Source: Pelodera strongyloides
Lineage: Eukaryota > Nematoda > Chromadorea > Rhabditida > Rhabditidae
Length of the DNA: 64,000 nucleotides
Reading direction: 5' to 3'
NCBI GenBank assembly: GCA_036852015.1
Contig: JAANDG010000589.1
Coordinates: 25,562-89,561 of the forward strand
Both the position numbers and the translations under genes were made by a program. The notes beneath the pieces were generated by a model. It searched no databases. It saw nothing but the letters and a program-made list of their open reading frames with translations, and was not told where the DNA came from. This document shows positions 48,854 to 59,062 of this stretch, piece after piece; positions within the stretch are counted from its first letter, which is position 1, and each line of letters starts with the position of its first letter.

Positions 48854-49086
48854 TTAAAAAAAAGCCTCACTATATCTCATGCGTGGAAAATGAGTACCAT
48901 AATCTATGTCCTTTTTTGTCAACTTTGTTTTGTTTACCTACATTGTTTACTACTACTTGCTGACCACTTATCAAACGTTACTCCTTCTTATGCGGCTTAT
49001 GCCTATTCGGGAAATAACTGATACCTGTACGCTCTTCAGCAAGTATTTCTCTCTCTGTTTCTAACTTGAATCTTGAATCCACATTC

Positions 49087-49090
49087 TCTC

Positions 49091-49171
<81 letters not shown>
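49087..49171. repeat. (CT)n microsatellite
   Basis: CT dinucleotide run with two CTGT interruptions; a second purer and C-rich tract follows at about 49504-49600. Confidence 0.95.
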
Positions 49172-49175
<4 letters not shown>

Positions 49176-49666
49176 GAACTACATTTCCTTTAACAGAAGA
49201 ATTTTAAATTTCAAAGGAAATGTTTGCGTTGGAGGGTTAAAGAAAGTTAAACGGGGGTTACTCGTGGAATCCTTTTACCTTTCAAATGCCAACCTTTTCA
49301 CTAAACATGTAATTTAGTATCTTTTGCTCAATTTCGGTGCAAAAGGGTTCTCTGTCTTCTCTCTCTCTCCCTCTCTCTAACCGCCCCTCTCTCTTCTGTA
49401 GGTATCCCAACGGTGTGTATTCAGCAGGCGTCTATTCTTAGATACAGTTTTTCTTCCTTCGTAAGGTGTCAGATTCTTGGTGCGTGCTCGCCGTAGTACA
49501 CAGAGCTGCGTCTATCCCTCCCTCCCTCGCTCTCCCTCTCTCTCTCTCCCCCCTCTCTCTCTCCCTCTCTCTCTCCCTCTCTCTCTCCCTCTCTTTCTCC
49601 AAACCTGCAGCCTTTACCAGTCTCAAATGCTGACTCATTAAGTAACCACTTTGTGCATACTTTCCA

Positions 49667-49840
49667 GCACACGTCCAAATACCGATTCGCTATTTGTGAC
49701 AGTAATGGATCATTTTGAACGTGATCAGATCTCTCTTCTGGCTGCAAAGTGTTTGACACGTGGTTTGGACGAATACTTGGGCAGTGACATTTCCTTGGAT
49801 TTTATGAAAATTGTGCTCAATCGACGACTTCCTGGCCCCA
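49667..49840 (+). other. Coding-like exon upstream of the GPCR
   Basis: Between a TTTCCAG acceptor and a GTATGC donor the frame reads MDHFERDQISLLAAKCLTRG and ISLDFMKIVLNRRLPGP, with balanced composition. It does not join the GPCR's first exon in phase at that donor. It may be the end of a separate upstream gene, or join by the weaker donor after DFMKI (phase 0). Its earlier exons were not found because CT microsatellites intervene. Confidence 0.4.
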
Positions 49841-49909
49841 GTATGCAAGCGTGTTCGTGCTTCGCTGTAACCAATACTTCTGATCGTCAAATACTTCTAA
49901 TATTTTCAG

Positions 49910-52900
49910 ATGTTAGAATTGGATGAGATCCAATCGCTTGAAGGTCCATCGGGATCAGAAGAACTTCTGATCCGTTCCAGGACCTGTAACTTTTCTTCAA
50001 TAACAGAGCAGACGCACGATCAGGTCGGCACTATATATCTATATCTTAATGTGGTTATCCTCATAGTGGGTCTATTGCAGAGTTGTGCAAGGCAAGGCCA
50101 ACTCTTGAACGTAGTGTACAATTCTAGTGGCACACCCATGGCGCACATGCCGCGAACCATTTTCGCGAGTTCCAATCTCCTTTCAACATATGTACTTCCT
50201 TATAAGTGCGTCACGTGCGCCATAATTTCGCCGCACAGCCTTTTCCCGCCATTTGTACGCGACGCAAGTCTCTCATTTTTAATTGATTTATTTACATTTA
50301 GGGTATGATTGAGGCAGTTTGGTGGACAAATGTGGTCTGCCTGCCTGTAATTGCACTCATTGGATTGGCCTGTAATGTGTTGAATATTGCGATATTAACA
50401 AGCAATCGTGCGGCTAGGAGGATACCCTCATGGTGTGGATTCAGTTTCAATTATTTCTAACTTTTATAAGTTTTTGTTTATGTAACAACAAAACATAGCC
50501 CGTACCGTAGTAGGAAACCGAAGAGAAGGAAGGACTCTAAAATATACAGTTGTCCGTTTACAGTTTATATTGTTGATATGATTTTCATATTTTACTACTA
50601 TATAAATGTTTATTATTGTCTCCAGGCAACTACTCTTGGCACTTGCTATCTGTGACTGTTTGTTTCTCATATTCGCTACGTTGGAGGTACACTTTTTTTC
50701 CAATTTATCCCTAGTATCTATAAAGGAGGGTGCCAGCCTTCTAGCTGAAGTACATTTAGTAGTGCGTACATGGTATATTTAATACATAGTACATACTTTA
50801 TGAATGATTGTTTTTAAATGATAAATATGTATTTGATAACGATTCATTTGTTAATTTGTTTCAGGTGACTCCGTCGTCAATTCCTCAACTCGCATTCTCA
50901 CCCACTTTCAACTACTTGTATTCCCACTGTGCTTTGTACGTCCGAACTCTCGCATCAACTTTCTACAAAAGCTCCGTCTTGTCAGTTAAATAATATTCTT
51001 GTTTTTTCTTTTAATCTTAAGTTACGCCCTTGTTAGTTAGCAACATTTTCATAACTTCACGTTGAAGCATTGGAAACAAATTAGTATCGTCTGTGGGACA
51101 CCAAAAGGTGCCCATCCGAAATGGTCAAAGAAATAACTACACCTAGAACACAACCTACATGACATACATCGAGCAAGTAGTCTTCAAAGATACTGATTTA
51201 GTTTTATGAAGACTTCCTTTCAGAATAGTGGTCGCGTTCAATGTGGAGAGGTATCTGTGTGTCGTTCATCCTTTGAGATCACATCGTCTTTGTACGGGAA
51301 GCACCTCGAGAGCGGCAATTATTGCCAGGTAATTGCCTAATTGGTTGAAATTAGTGTGCTCTTCGGTGTTGTCAGCTGTTCCAAGGTAAATGATCCGCGG
51401 CCTGTAGTTTGTAGGAGTACTGTAATGGGCCATACTGTATATTTTTTGCGTACGGTACCATTGCCATACAAGAGAACATACGTATCTCATAAGAAATCCC
51501 AAATTTTTCGTAAATATCCCCTCAAAAAGAAGTACAGAAATATTTATTCCAGCACTATTGTCAGACATATTTTTTCTATTACATAGGCAATATCGTAGGT
51601 ATATTCCCTCTTTTCAGCGTGTTCATCTCTCTGTGTTTTTCTCTCCAATGGCCTCTCTGCTATCGTATTCGTTTATGTTTCGAAGGAACTTCAGGACAGC
51701 AGTATTTTGTGATTCTTCTCGCGGAAAGCTATACACTTCAGGTAACTTTTTGACGAGTATCTGTTCTGAAAGCTTTCTTCATTTATGTAATGAGATATAA
51801 CTTAATCATTATATTGCTTGTGGTAGCAAACTATAGCGAATCAACTATTTAGGTAAATGATCTTATGAAACCTGGAAATGAATTTAAAAAATAACTAATC
51901 TACCTTGCAGCTGTACTACCGTATCCTCGACTACCTCTCACTATTCGCCTTCAATGTACTGCCGATCATCGCTTTACTTGCAATGAATTTGCGAATCATT
52001 CTCACTCTCGGAAAAGTGGTTGGTTCATCTTCTAATTGTTATCTACACTTCCTTTTATGTACATCTGTGCACGTATGAGACGGCTTATGTGCGGCGAACA
52101 CGTGGCGAAAAAAAACGGTGCGCAGCGAGAAATAGGCCGTAGGCGATAGGCCCTCTCTTTTCGCCAGACACCATAAATCCATAAAATACTTCAAGGGCCG
52201 CCGAACCCCAACATCAAAGTTTCAGGCGTAACCATGGTCTTCAAAAATAATCGCTCTGATTTTGCAGGCCGACGAGGATTCAAAGAGAAGAAATGGTGTT
52301 GGAAGTGATGCTTCCAGTCCGATGTCTGATGGTTCATTAGTTCCGGCGGTAAGTTGAATAAGAATTATTCTGAATACCTTTTTACCAGTCTTATTCATAG
52401 CGACCGGCAATTTTAACCGTTAATATAACCAATTTTTCATGTTATCCTCATTGATTGTCTTCTGCTTCTGGGGAGTGGAAATTGCGTGTTACTGAAGTGG
52501 ATATGATCATCATCTGACTTGATTTCAGAGAGAAAATGAGGAAAATGGCCGTATGAATGCAAATGCCATGTTATTCGCCGTTGTCTTACTTCTTCTCCTT
52601 TGTGTGGGGCCTCAGGCGCCAGCAAGACTTCTGTTCGAACTCTATGGACAATACAACTCAACCGCTATATTGTATACTTGCATAACACAACAGGTTAGAC
52701 TTTTAGTTTAGAATATTTTGAAGTAAGCTGTGATGGGATTGAAATTCTGGATCTGGAATACCTCATAAAAGCATTCAAGAAAATATACTAAATACCTTTT
52801 CCCAAGTGGCAATACTTTTTAATTCTTTGGTATGAAGTCATTATGAAATTTTCCTTGTTTTCAGCTCGTTTTCCTGAACGCCGCTCTCAATTTCTGTCTC

Positions 52901-53245
52901 TACTGTGTCGTTTCGAGGAGATACCGTACTTTGATGCAGAGCACAGTGAAGAGGTTGCTAGAGAGAGTCCAGAGAACACCGGTCACAATGGGTCTCAAGC
53001 AGAGCAAGACCAGTTCAGCACATGCCACCTCCCTTGATGAACCTAGTGCCCGAGGGTGCCAACCTTTGGTGGATAGGAAGCCAAGCTCCGCCCTTCTCAA
53101 ACCAAGCTCCGCCCACCATCGATCCTCATTGGCTGACCCGACGAGTCTCCACCCATCTTTGACCGTGGGAAAATTGGCCCTAGCTAAGCATAGAGCTTCC
53201 CTAGACGAACCCTCGAGAAGACCGTTAATACATATCAGGCCTTAG
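49910..53245 (+). CDS. Class A (rhodopsin-like) GPCR, neuropeptide-receptor type
   Basis: A seven-transmembrane receptor of about 461 residues. Ten exons close in phase: 49910-50023, 50302-50432, 50626-50686, 50865-50980, 51224-51328, 51618-51741, 51911-52018, 52268-52348, 52529-52693, 52865-53245. TM1 is in WWTNVVCLPVIALIGLACNV, ending in the canonical N..I.ILT. TM2 is in LLLALAICDCLFLIF (the D is the sodium-site aspartate). The TM3 end is FNVERYLCVVHPL (ERY in place of DRY). TM4 contains SLCFSLQWPLCY, TM5 is LFAFNVLPIIALLAMNLRII, TM6 contains AVVLLLLLCVGP, and TM7 ends LNFCLYC in place of NPxxY. The long Ser-rich tail may be phosphorylated. The pattern resembles nematode FMRFamide-like receptors, but the ligand cannot be told. 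The start ATG follows an AG directly, compatible with trans-splicing. Confidence 0.9.
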
Positions 53246-53735
53246 AAGTTAACAAAACATGATCATATTCGCCATGTCCAATAGAAAAAGTTTCCCGTGG
53301 TCTTCCAGTGCAGAAAATTGTTTTACCGGGCTTAGTTATTCCAATCAATTACACTAATCATATCATTTTTGGCTAATTTAACATTTCAGTATTATTTATG
53401 CCACATTTTCAATATACATTTCCGCCCTCACAAATAATTAATAAGAATCCCCCATTGACTTTATTATTTGCATTAATTTTTCATTATGTTTCTTCATTAG
53501 TCAAGTTCTTTCATTTATCGATTGCTTTACTGCGAAAACGGGTAAGTATTTTCATTTATTTTTTGAACAACAATATTCGTTCACATTTTTGTACTTTATA
53601 AGTATAAGGTTTTCTTACCGAAGTTGAATAAATTGTGTTATATTTTTTTTGTATTTACGTTGGTAAACCGTCAGTGTGGTTTGACATATGAAATATACAA
53701 CGCAGGTCAATGCATATTTGCAACACGGACATGAC

Positions 53736-53900
53736 AAAAAGTGTTCTTTGTGCGGATCGCAGACAAGACACCGTAACTAGTATAAATGCCGTTCCATGTA
53801 TGGATGTGCAAGACCTATGACAACTATGCGTCGCCCGTAAACATGCACGGCGCCAAAAATATCTACTTTTCTTTATCTAGGCATTTTTCGGCCTAGGGTT
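53736..53900 (+). repeat. Split direct repeat A1 (left terminus)
   Basis: 165 bp beginning AAAAAGTGTTCTTTGTGCGG and ending GGCATTTTTCGGCCTAGGGTT; matches 56817-56981 with no difference that I found. Confidence 0.93.
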
Positions 53901-54152
53901 ACGTACTCTTATTTTGTTTGAAATTGTTTATTCTTCTCGCATTGTTATCAAAAAATCCCATCGAATTTTTTCGTGTTCAGCATTTTGAGCATTCATACTC
54001 AAGGGAGTATCCGTAACGATATTGACGTTTTGATTTCGATAGTGAGGTCCTACCGTTAGGATAATTTTCATCTCAAGCGAGATTACTTTTTCGCGAAAGT
54101 TCGCAGCACGTCAGTTTCCGGCCACTAACTCGACCTTCTTTCAGGTGGGCAT

Positions 54153-54740
54153 ATGTCAGTGGAGCCCGGGACAGCAATTGCTCTGAAGGATTTGGAGTCG
54201 TTCAAAGTTGATATTCTGAAGGTGGTTCGAAAAATCACTTGCAGCGATCAGGTCCCTGTCCTGAAAAGTAATAGTCACCGAGTGCAGTATACCCTCAACT
54301 CTCAAGTGATTTCTACACTCCAGGATGCACTCTCAGGTCCGGAGATTGAGGGATCTCAGAGCGTCCGTATTGCTATCGAGGGAGTCACCCAGCTCCTCGA
54401 GGAGAGAAATAAGGCGCTCGTCATCGCCGACAGGAACCCGGACTACTGGTCGTATCTTGAGGAAAGAGAAGCTCTGGGATCGGATGATAAAGAGCTGCAA
54501 TCTTATCTGTCCTGGCGAGAGAAGCGAACCGACAGACGTGCCCCGAGGAAGGACTCAAACATTGACATCGCCCAGGTTATCCGGAGGGAAATTTCGTCAG
54601 CAGTCCGACAACAGCCGTACAGTAGAAGAAGCGACCGACGAAGTCGTAGCCGGTCTCCTCCCCGACGCCCGTATTGCTCCAACTGTAAGAAGACCGGCCA
54701 CACCCGCGAACGATGTTTCCTGCTTACTCGAAGAAAATGA
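54153..54740 (+). CDS. Gag-like protein with CCHC zinc knuckle (PAT-like element)
   Basis: 195 residues. A charged, helical N-terminal part is followed by an Arg/Ser stretch (SRRSDRRSRSRSPPRRP). A retroviral-type knuckle follows at the C-terminus, CSNCKKTGHTRERC, spacing C-x2-C-x4-H-x4-C. This would bind element RNA in a nucleoprotein particle. The ATG lies ten bases after a TTTCAG, so the transcript may be spliced just upstream. The 3' part overlaps the RT frame by about 139 codons in the +1 phase. Confidence 0.85.
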   Translation: MSVEPGTAIALKDLESFKVDILKVVRKITCSDQVPVLKSNSHRVQYTLNSQVISTLQDALSGPEIEGSQSVRIAIEGVTQLLEERNKALVIADRNPDYWSYLEEREALGSDDKELQSYLSWREKRTDRRAPRKDSNIDIAQVIRREISSAVRQQPYSRRSDRRSRSRSPPRRPYCSNCKKTGHTRERCFLLTRRK

Positions 54741-56688
54741 TTTCCTAGCAGGTGGGCCTTCTAGACAATTGTCTTTCTGGCGTAGCATCGAATGTTCAAA
54801 TTTCGTGTGCGATATCATTAGAGATGGTTTTCGACTTAACGCGCAACCCCCTTTTCCCGTGCTAAAAACCTTGGTTCGTAATTTTAGTGCGACGGAGAGG
54901 GAATTTGTAGACAGTGAAATTTCAAAACTGATGTTGTCAGGCGCAATAGCAAAATTGCCATTTAAAATCGAAAGTGCGGCAGACATCCCCAGAGGGCTGA
55001 TATTTAGCCCATTGCATATTGCCCATGCGGCTAACGGCAAAATGCGCCTCATTCTCGATTTGTCGGAGTTAAATAAGTGTATTGACGATGTACACGTGAA
55101 GTATGATGACTTAGAAAAGATGCGCTACGTTTTTCCCGTAGGGGGATATTTGGCAAAATTTGATTTAAAGGCAGGCTACCATCACGTCCTGATTCATCCC
55201 GAGGATAGACATTTGTTGTGCTTTGCGTGGCCAAACCGGAAAGATTATGACGTATTCCAGTTTCAAGCGCTCCCGTTTGGCTTAAAGACTGCACCTTTCG
55301 CATTTACGAAAATTTTTCGGGTATTAGTAAAATATTGGAGAGAGAACGGACTGAGCGTTGCAATGTATCTAGATGACGGACTCGTGTGGGGCAACACGTA
55401 TGAAGAATGCTGCGCAGCCGTAGAAGTTATTAGAAATGATTTAAGGAGAGCGGGTGTAACACTGGCAAAAGAAAAGTGCGAATGGGTCCCCCAACATACA
55501 ATTGTATGGCTAGGAATTAAAATTGATCTCGTTATGTATTCTTTGTCATTGACGGACGAAAGAAAGAGCAGGGCGCTTGTTCTGTTGTGCCGTTTATTGA
55601 CAGACAGAAAACCGACTTTTAAGCGGAGGCAGCAATGGCTGGGCACTCTTGCATCAATGTCTATTCTTTTAGGTGACGAGAGACATAGAATGAGGCGTTA
55701 CGGTGATCAAGTGGTTGGTCAATCTCAGCAGGACGATATCCCGCCCCAATTTCGGATGCGGCCTTCCGCAGGTGAGAGAATGGAATGGACTTATTGGAAA
55801 AATCGGTTGAATGAAAATATAAGCGCCGATATCGTAACGAGCGCTTGTCGTGACCAAGCGGAGGTCACAGTTACCACAGATGCTTCAGAGTTAGCAATGG
55901 GAGCGGTGTTTTACCACAAGGAAACTGTTTTGCGTGTATCAGGGAACCTTCCCCAAAGAGCAATCGGGGGTTCAAGTACATTGCGCGAGATGTTGGCCAT
56001 AGAATTTGGTGTCGGAAATTATTTAGAGCGCTTCAATGGGTCGTCCATATTGATTAAAACCGATAGCGCGGCAGCCACGGCCATTGTGCGTAAGGGGAGT
56101 AGTAAGGGCGAGCTGCACGAGATAGCACACCGAATTTGGGCCATGTTGGAAACTAAGAGAATCAGTTGGGAAATTGAATGGATTCCGCGCTCTGAAAATA
56201 AAGAAGCGGATGAAGCAAGTCGTATAATTGATTACGACGATTGGTGTATCAATGAAAACGTTTTCAGTTTCGTCGTGGAGCGATTGGGACGGGTTGAAGT
56301 CGACGTCTTTGCAAGCCCCGAAACAGCAAAGTGTCGCAGATTCATTTCTAGAGATTGGACAGCGGGATGCAGTGGGTTCGACGCATTTCGATCAAGGGAG
56401 ATTTGGAGGGAGTTCGGATGGTGGGTTCCCCCAGTGGCTCTCGTTTCGAAAACTTTGTGTTGGGCCAGAAAATTGAAAGCCAGAGGAATTTTAGGGATAC
56501 CGGTATGGAAATCGCAAGTTTATTGGCGGGAAATCTTTCATCACGGAAACTTTGTAGAACAGGTTAAGGATTATGTATGGTATCCGGCGGGGTCCCGCAT
56601 ATTCAACGAAGGGGGAAAGGCAGCAGCTTTTGATTCACCGTATTCAAAATTCGATTTTGTGTTTTTGCTAGTGGACTTCCGCCAGTGA
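54325..56688 (+). CDS. Reverse transcriptase-RNase H polyprotein (PAT-like element)
   Basis: Open for 787 codons. RT fingers/palm: LILDLSELNKCIDD, FDLKAGYHHVLIHPEDR, FQALPFGLKTAPFAFTKIF. The catalytic motif is MYLDDGL, followed by TLAKEKCEWVPQ and LGIKID. RNase H follows with acids in VTTDAS, LREMLAIE, IKTDSA and ENKEADEAS. The extension RVEVDVFASPETAKC...FDAF and W-rich tail is typical of DIRS-order elements. The first 100 or so codons overlap gag in another frame and look like shadow sequence. The true product probably starts around 54600-54760, by +1 frameshift or splicing. No internal stop was seen, so this copy may be functional. Confidence 0.9.
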   Translation: MHSQVRRLRDLRASVLLSRESPSSSRREIRRSSSPTGTRTTGRILRKEKLWDRMIKSCNLICPGERSEPTDVPRGRTQTLTSPRLSGGKFRQQSDNSRTVEEATDEVVAGLLPDARIAPTVRRPATPANDVSCLLEENDFLAGGPSRQLSFWRSIECSNFVCDIIRDGFRLNAQPPFPVLKTLVRNFSATEREFVDSEISKLMLSGAIAKLPFKIESAADIPRGLIFSPLHIAHAANGKMRLILDLSELNKCIDDVHVKYDDLEKMRYVFPVGGYLAKFDLKAGYHHVLIHPEDRHLLCFAWPNRKDYDVFQFQALPFGLKTAPFAFTKIFRVLVKYWRENGLSVAMYLDDGLVWGNTYEECCAAVEVIRNDLRRAGVTLAKEKCEWVPQHTIVWLGIKIDLVMYSLSLTDERKSRALVLLCRLLTDRKPTFKRRQQWLGTLASMSILLGDERHRMRRYGDQVVGQSQQDDIPPQFRMRPSAGERMEWTYWKNRLNENISADIVTSACRDQAEVTVTTDASELAMGAVFYHKETVLRVSGNLPQRAIGGSSTLREMLAIEFGVGNYLERFNGSSILIKTDSAAATAIVRKGSSKGELHEIAHRIWAMLETKRISWEIEWIPRSENKEADEASRIIDYDDWCINENVFSFVVERLGRVEVDVFASPETAKCRRFISRDWTAGCSGFDAFRSREIWREFGWWVPPVALVSKTLCWARKLKARGILGIPVWKSQVYWREIFHHGNFVEQVKDYVWYPAGSRIFNEGGKAAAFDSPYSKFDFVFLLVDFRQ

Positions 56689-56723
56689 ACAAACGCAGAT
56701 AACCCCAAGGGCTTTGTCTGTCT

Positions 56724-56981
56724 ACCTTATTGTCACTGAACCGGAAATAAAATTGTTTGTGAAGGTGTCTTGGATGTGGAAGCACAAAGGAAGTTTTTTA
56801 CGTAGCGAAGTGTAGTAAAAAGTGTTCTTTGTGCGGATCGCAGACAAGACACCGTAACTAGTATAAATGCCGTTCCATGTATGGATGTGCAAGACCTATG
56901 ACAACTATGCGTCGCCCGTAAACATGCACGGCGCCAAAAATATCTACTTTTCTTTATCTAGGCATTTTTCGGCCTAGGGTT
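56724..56981 (+). repeat. Internal split repeat B1-A2
   Basis: B1 (56724-56822) and A2 (56817-56981) overlap in AAAAAG. Their fused order is opposite to the element termini, which fits recombination through a circular intermediate. Confidence 0.93.
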
Positions 56982-57023
56982 CCCACCTCCGCCCCCTGTT
57001 CAGTAAGTGTACATTACAGAATT

Positions 57024-58035
57024 TCCGCCACGCGTTCGCCGAGCCGCTCTGGAGATTGTCCAGATGAATCCCGACGCGGCAGACACCCTTCTCGTAGCGA
57101 TCGGAACGTCTCGTGCCCCAGGGACCGCATCCAGATACAAGGCTTTGCAATCGCAGTACGCAACCTGGTGTGAATCCAGAAGTCTGGACCCAGGAAAACC
57201 GCAGGTGCGGAATTTGTACTTTTGTTACCTTACCGACAGAAAAGAGTTCAAAAAGATTAACGCCGTAGCTGCAGCGTTGACTCATTTTTATGGACCACTT
57301 TCACCGGAACAAGCAGAGATTGCTAGTCTAATCATGGATTCGGCTAAACGCTCAGCACCCCCTGTTAAACACCGGGCTAAGATGACAAAGTTGCAATTGC
57401 AAGCGCTTTTCGAAAAATTTTTCGAATCAAAAGGGGACTTTCACCTCTGGAGAATTACCATGTTTTGTGCATTAGGGTTTTTCGGTATGCTGAGGTGCGA
57501 AGAGCTATGTGATTTACGGTGGAAACATGTACAGAGAGTGGAAAACACGTTACTCTTAACGGTGGAACGATCCAAAACCGATCAGTTCGCTTCGGGAGCG
57601 AGTGTAGCCATACATCTGGAAACGGGTGGTTTTATGGCTAGATTTTGGGATAGTGTGACGAGAAAGGTTAGCAAAGCGTCTCATTATTGCCCCTCCGATC
57701 ACGCATTAAGGCAAACGTAATTCGGGAGTAGGGGGAAAAAGGTTTGCTTTTCCTGACAGTGTGTAATATTTCAGGCCGACGAGGATTTCGTACTTGGTGA
57801 TCGTAGCGGTGCAAAAATAAAGGCCTCTTCCTGGGCTTCTATCTTCAAGCGAGCGGCGGCGAAGTTTGGATGGGAGGGTTTGACAACCCACTCCTTGAGA
57901 GGTGGGGGCGCCTCGCAAGCGGCGTCGGACGGCGTCACGGACGATCAACTGCGAAGGCACGGCCGTTGGAAATCAACGAACGGACATAGACCGTATGTGG
58001 ATCCCGCTCTTTCCCCCGTAGTGTTAGCTTTCTAG
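57024..58035 (+). CDS. Tyrosine recombinase (PAT-like element)
   Basis: Integrase-family recombinase that would insert circular element DNA. Two parts in the same frame: about 57024-57666 and 57775-58035 (stop TAG). The core-binding part holds GTASRYKALQSQYATWC. The catalytic part has the first Arg in MLRCEELCDLRW, a basic/Ser strand TVERSKTDQ, the box TTHSLRGGG (H-x-x-R), RRHGRW, and the nucleophile Tyr in HRPYVDPAL. A stop at 57718 separates the two halves if unspliced. A 108-nt intron from AAAG|GTTAGC (57667) to ATATTTCAG (57774) removes it and keeps the frame. The N-terminus opens at a TACATTACAG acceptor (57023), so it is also likely spliced at its 5' end. Confidence 0.85.
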
Positions 58036-58399
58036 TAGGATAATATTGCTAGGTTTTTCACGTCGTCCGATGCTAGCAGTTATTAAAATTAGTTTGTGAG
58101 TTTTAGTCGTTCATCTTCGGTGATTGTTTGTTCGTTCTAGATATCGGTGAGTTAATCAAACGCTTGTGCCATGGTTATTAGAATCGTTTGATCTCGTAGT
58201 TGGATCTCGTGTTAAGAATTGTTCGTTCTCTTAGTTGGATCTCTTGTTATTTTCTCGTTTTTGTTCCAGCCTTTGTTTTGTTGTGTTTCGCTTATCACCT
58301 TCTCGGTTTTATCTTCTCAGGTAGTAATGGTATAATGGTATTGCTTCCGCCAAAGGTGGAAAAATCGTAACCCTGGACCAATTATTGTCACTGAAACCA

Positions 58400-58498
58400 A
58401 CCTTATTGTCACTGAACCGGAAATAAAATTGTTTGTGAAGGTGTCTTGGATGTGGAAGCACAAAGGAAGTTTTTTACGTAGCGAAGTGTAGTAAAAAG
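58400..58498 (+). repeat. Split direct repeat B2 (right terminus)
   Basis: 99 bp identical to 56724-56822 as far as I can read, ending GTAGTAAAAAG; flanking DNA begins GGTAACATATTG. Confidence 0.93.
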
Positions 58499-58813
58499 GG
58501 TAACATATTGATAATTGATTGTTCAAAGTGGGGTCAACAGGGAAAAAAGTTTTTCTGAATTTTTTGTGCCAAAAGCGTCCATTTGGCAACGTGGTGGCGT
58601 GGCGGGATGGAAATGGCGTGCAATTGCCCGCCGTTATCACGCCGCTTGCACGCCAAAAGTCCAAGGTGAAATGGCGCGGGTACGGCGTGCAAGCGGCAAC
58701 CTTGCTTCTTCACGGTGTGCAAGCGGCAAACTTACGGCGGGCAACTTGTACGCCAATTTTCAAGTTGCTTCAGAGTTGTTCGTGGAGATAGGGCTCTAGT
58801 CTGCTGTATTCAG

Positions 58814-59062
58814 AAATCATTTTACGGTTCTTCTCGCATTGTGGCACTGGAAACTCCTGTTCATATCATCCACGCATTTCAACATTATTGGGATGAGAAA
58901 GAATTTGTACAAATGTTTTTTTTGGAGAATCCTACAATGTTTAGCACTCCATGGACAATGGATTGTGGGAGAGATATGAGGTGTATTGATGGTAGGAATC
59001 GGGACCGTCAGGCTCAGGCTCAGTTATCTGATTGTATTCCGCATAGCACTGAAATACAATGA
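58814..59062 (+). CDS. Orphan terminal exon, unknown protein
   Basis: An 83-codon frame following a TGTATTCAG acceptor and ending in TGA. It reads KSFYGSSRIVALETPVHIIH, then FQHYWDEKEFVQMFFLENPT, and ends CIPHSTEIQ. The amino-acid mix is natural (W, C, H, D, E) and unlike random AT-rich translation. No upstream exon is visible between it and the retroelement's right end, or between the GPCR stop and the element's left end. It may be a gene fragment or a gene broken by the element. I do not recognise the family. Confidence 0.4.
   Translation, partial: KSFYGSSRIVALETPVHIIHAFQHYWDEKEFVQMFFLENPTMFSTPWTMDCGRDMRCIDGRNRDRQAQAQLSDCIPHSTEIQ

Larger units (their letters stand above)
42934..49666. other. 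Repeat-rich intergenic interval
   Basis: It contains GC-rich modules at about 43690-44360, possible exons at 44745-45213, a small reverse Helitron at 46361-46596, a GC-rich module with a CCCCAGTGT end at about 47735-47803, a TTAA-flanked 103-bp element at 48751-48853, and (CT)n tracts at about 49087-49171 and 49504-49600. The long open stretch 45500-45922 is AT-biased and not convincing. Confidence 0.6.
53736..58498 (+). mobile_element. DIRS-order, PAT-like tyrosine-recombinase retrotransposon
   Basis: A 4.76-kb element with gag, RT/RNase H and tyrosine recombinase in that order. It is bounded by split direct repeats instead of LTRs. A1 (53736-53900) equals A2 (56817-56981), and B1 (56724-56822) equals B2 (58400-58498). 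Order is A1 - gag - RT/RH - B1A2 - YR - B2. The B-A junction in the internal block (GTAGTAAAAAG-TGTTC) is what a circular junction of the two termini would give. The copies look identical, implying recent insertion. No integrase, protease or target duplication is seen, as expected for this order. Confidence 0.93.

Noticed and set aside
54597..55646. Minus-strand open frames across the retroelement
   Set aside because: Shadows of the RT frame on the opposite strand.
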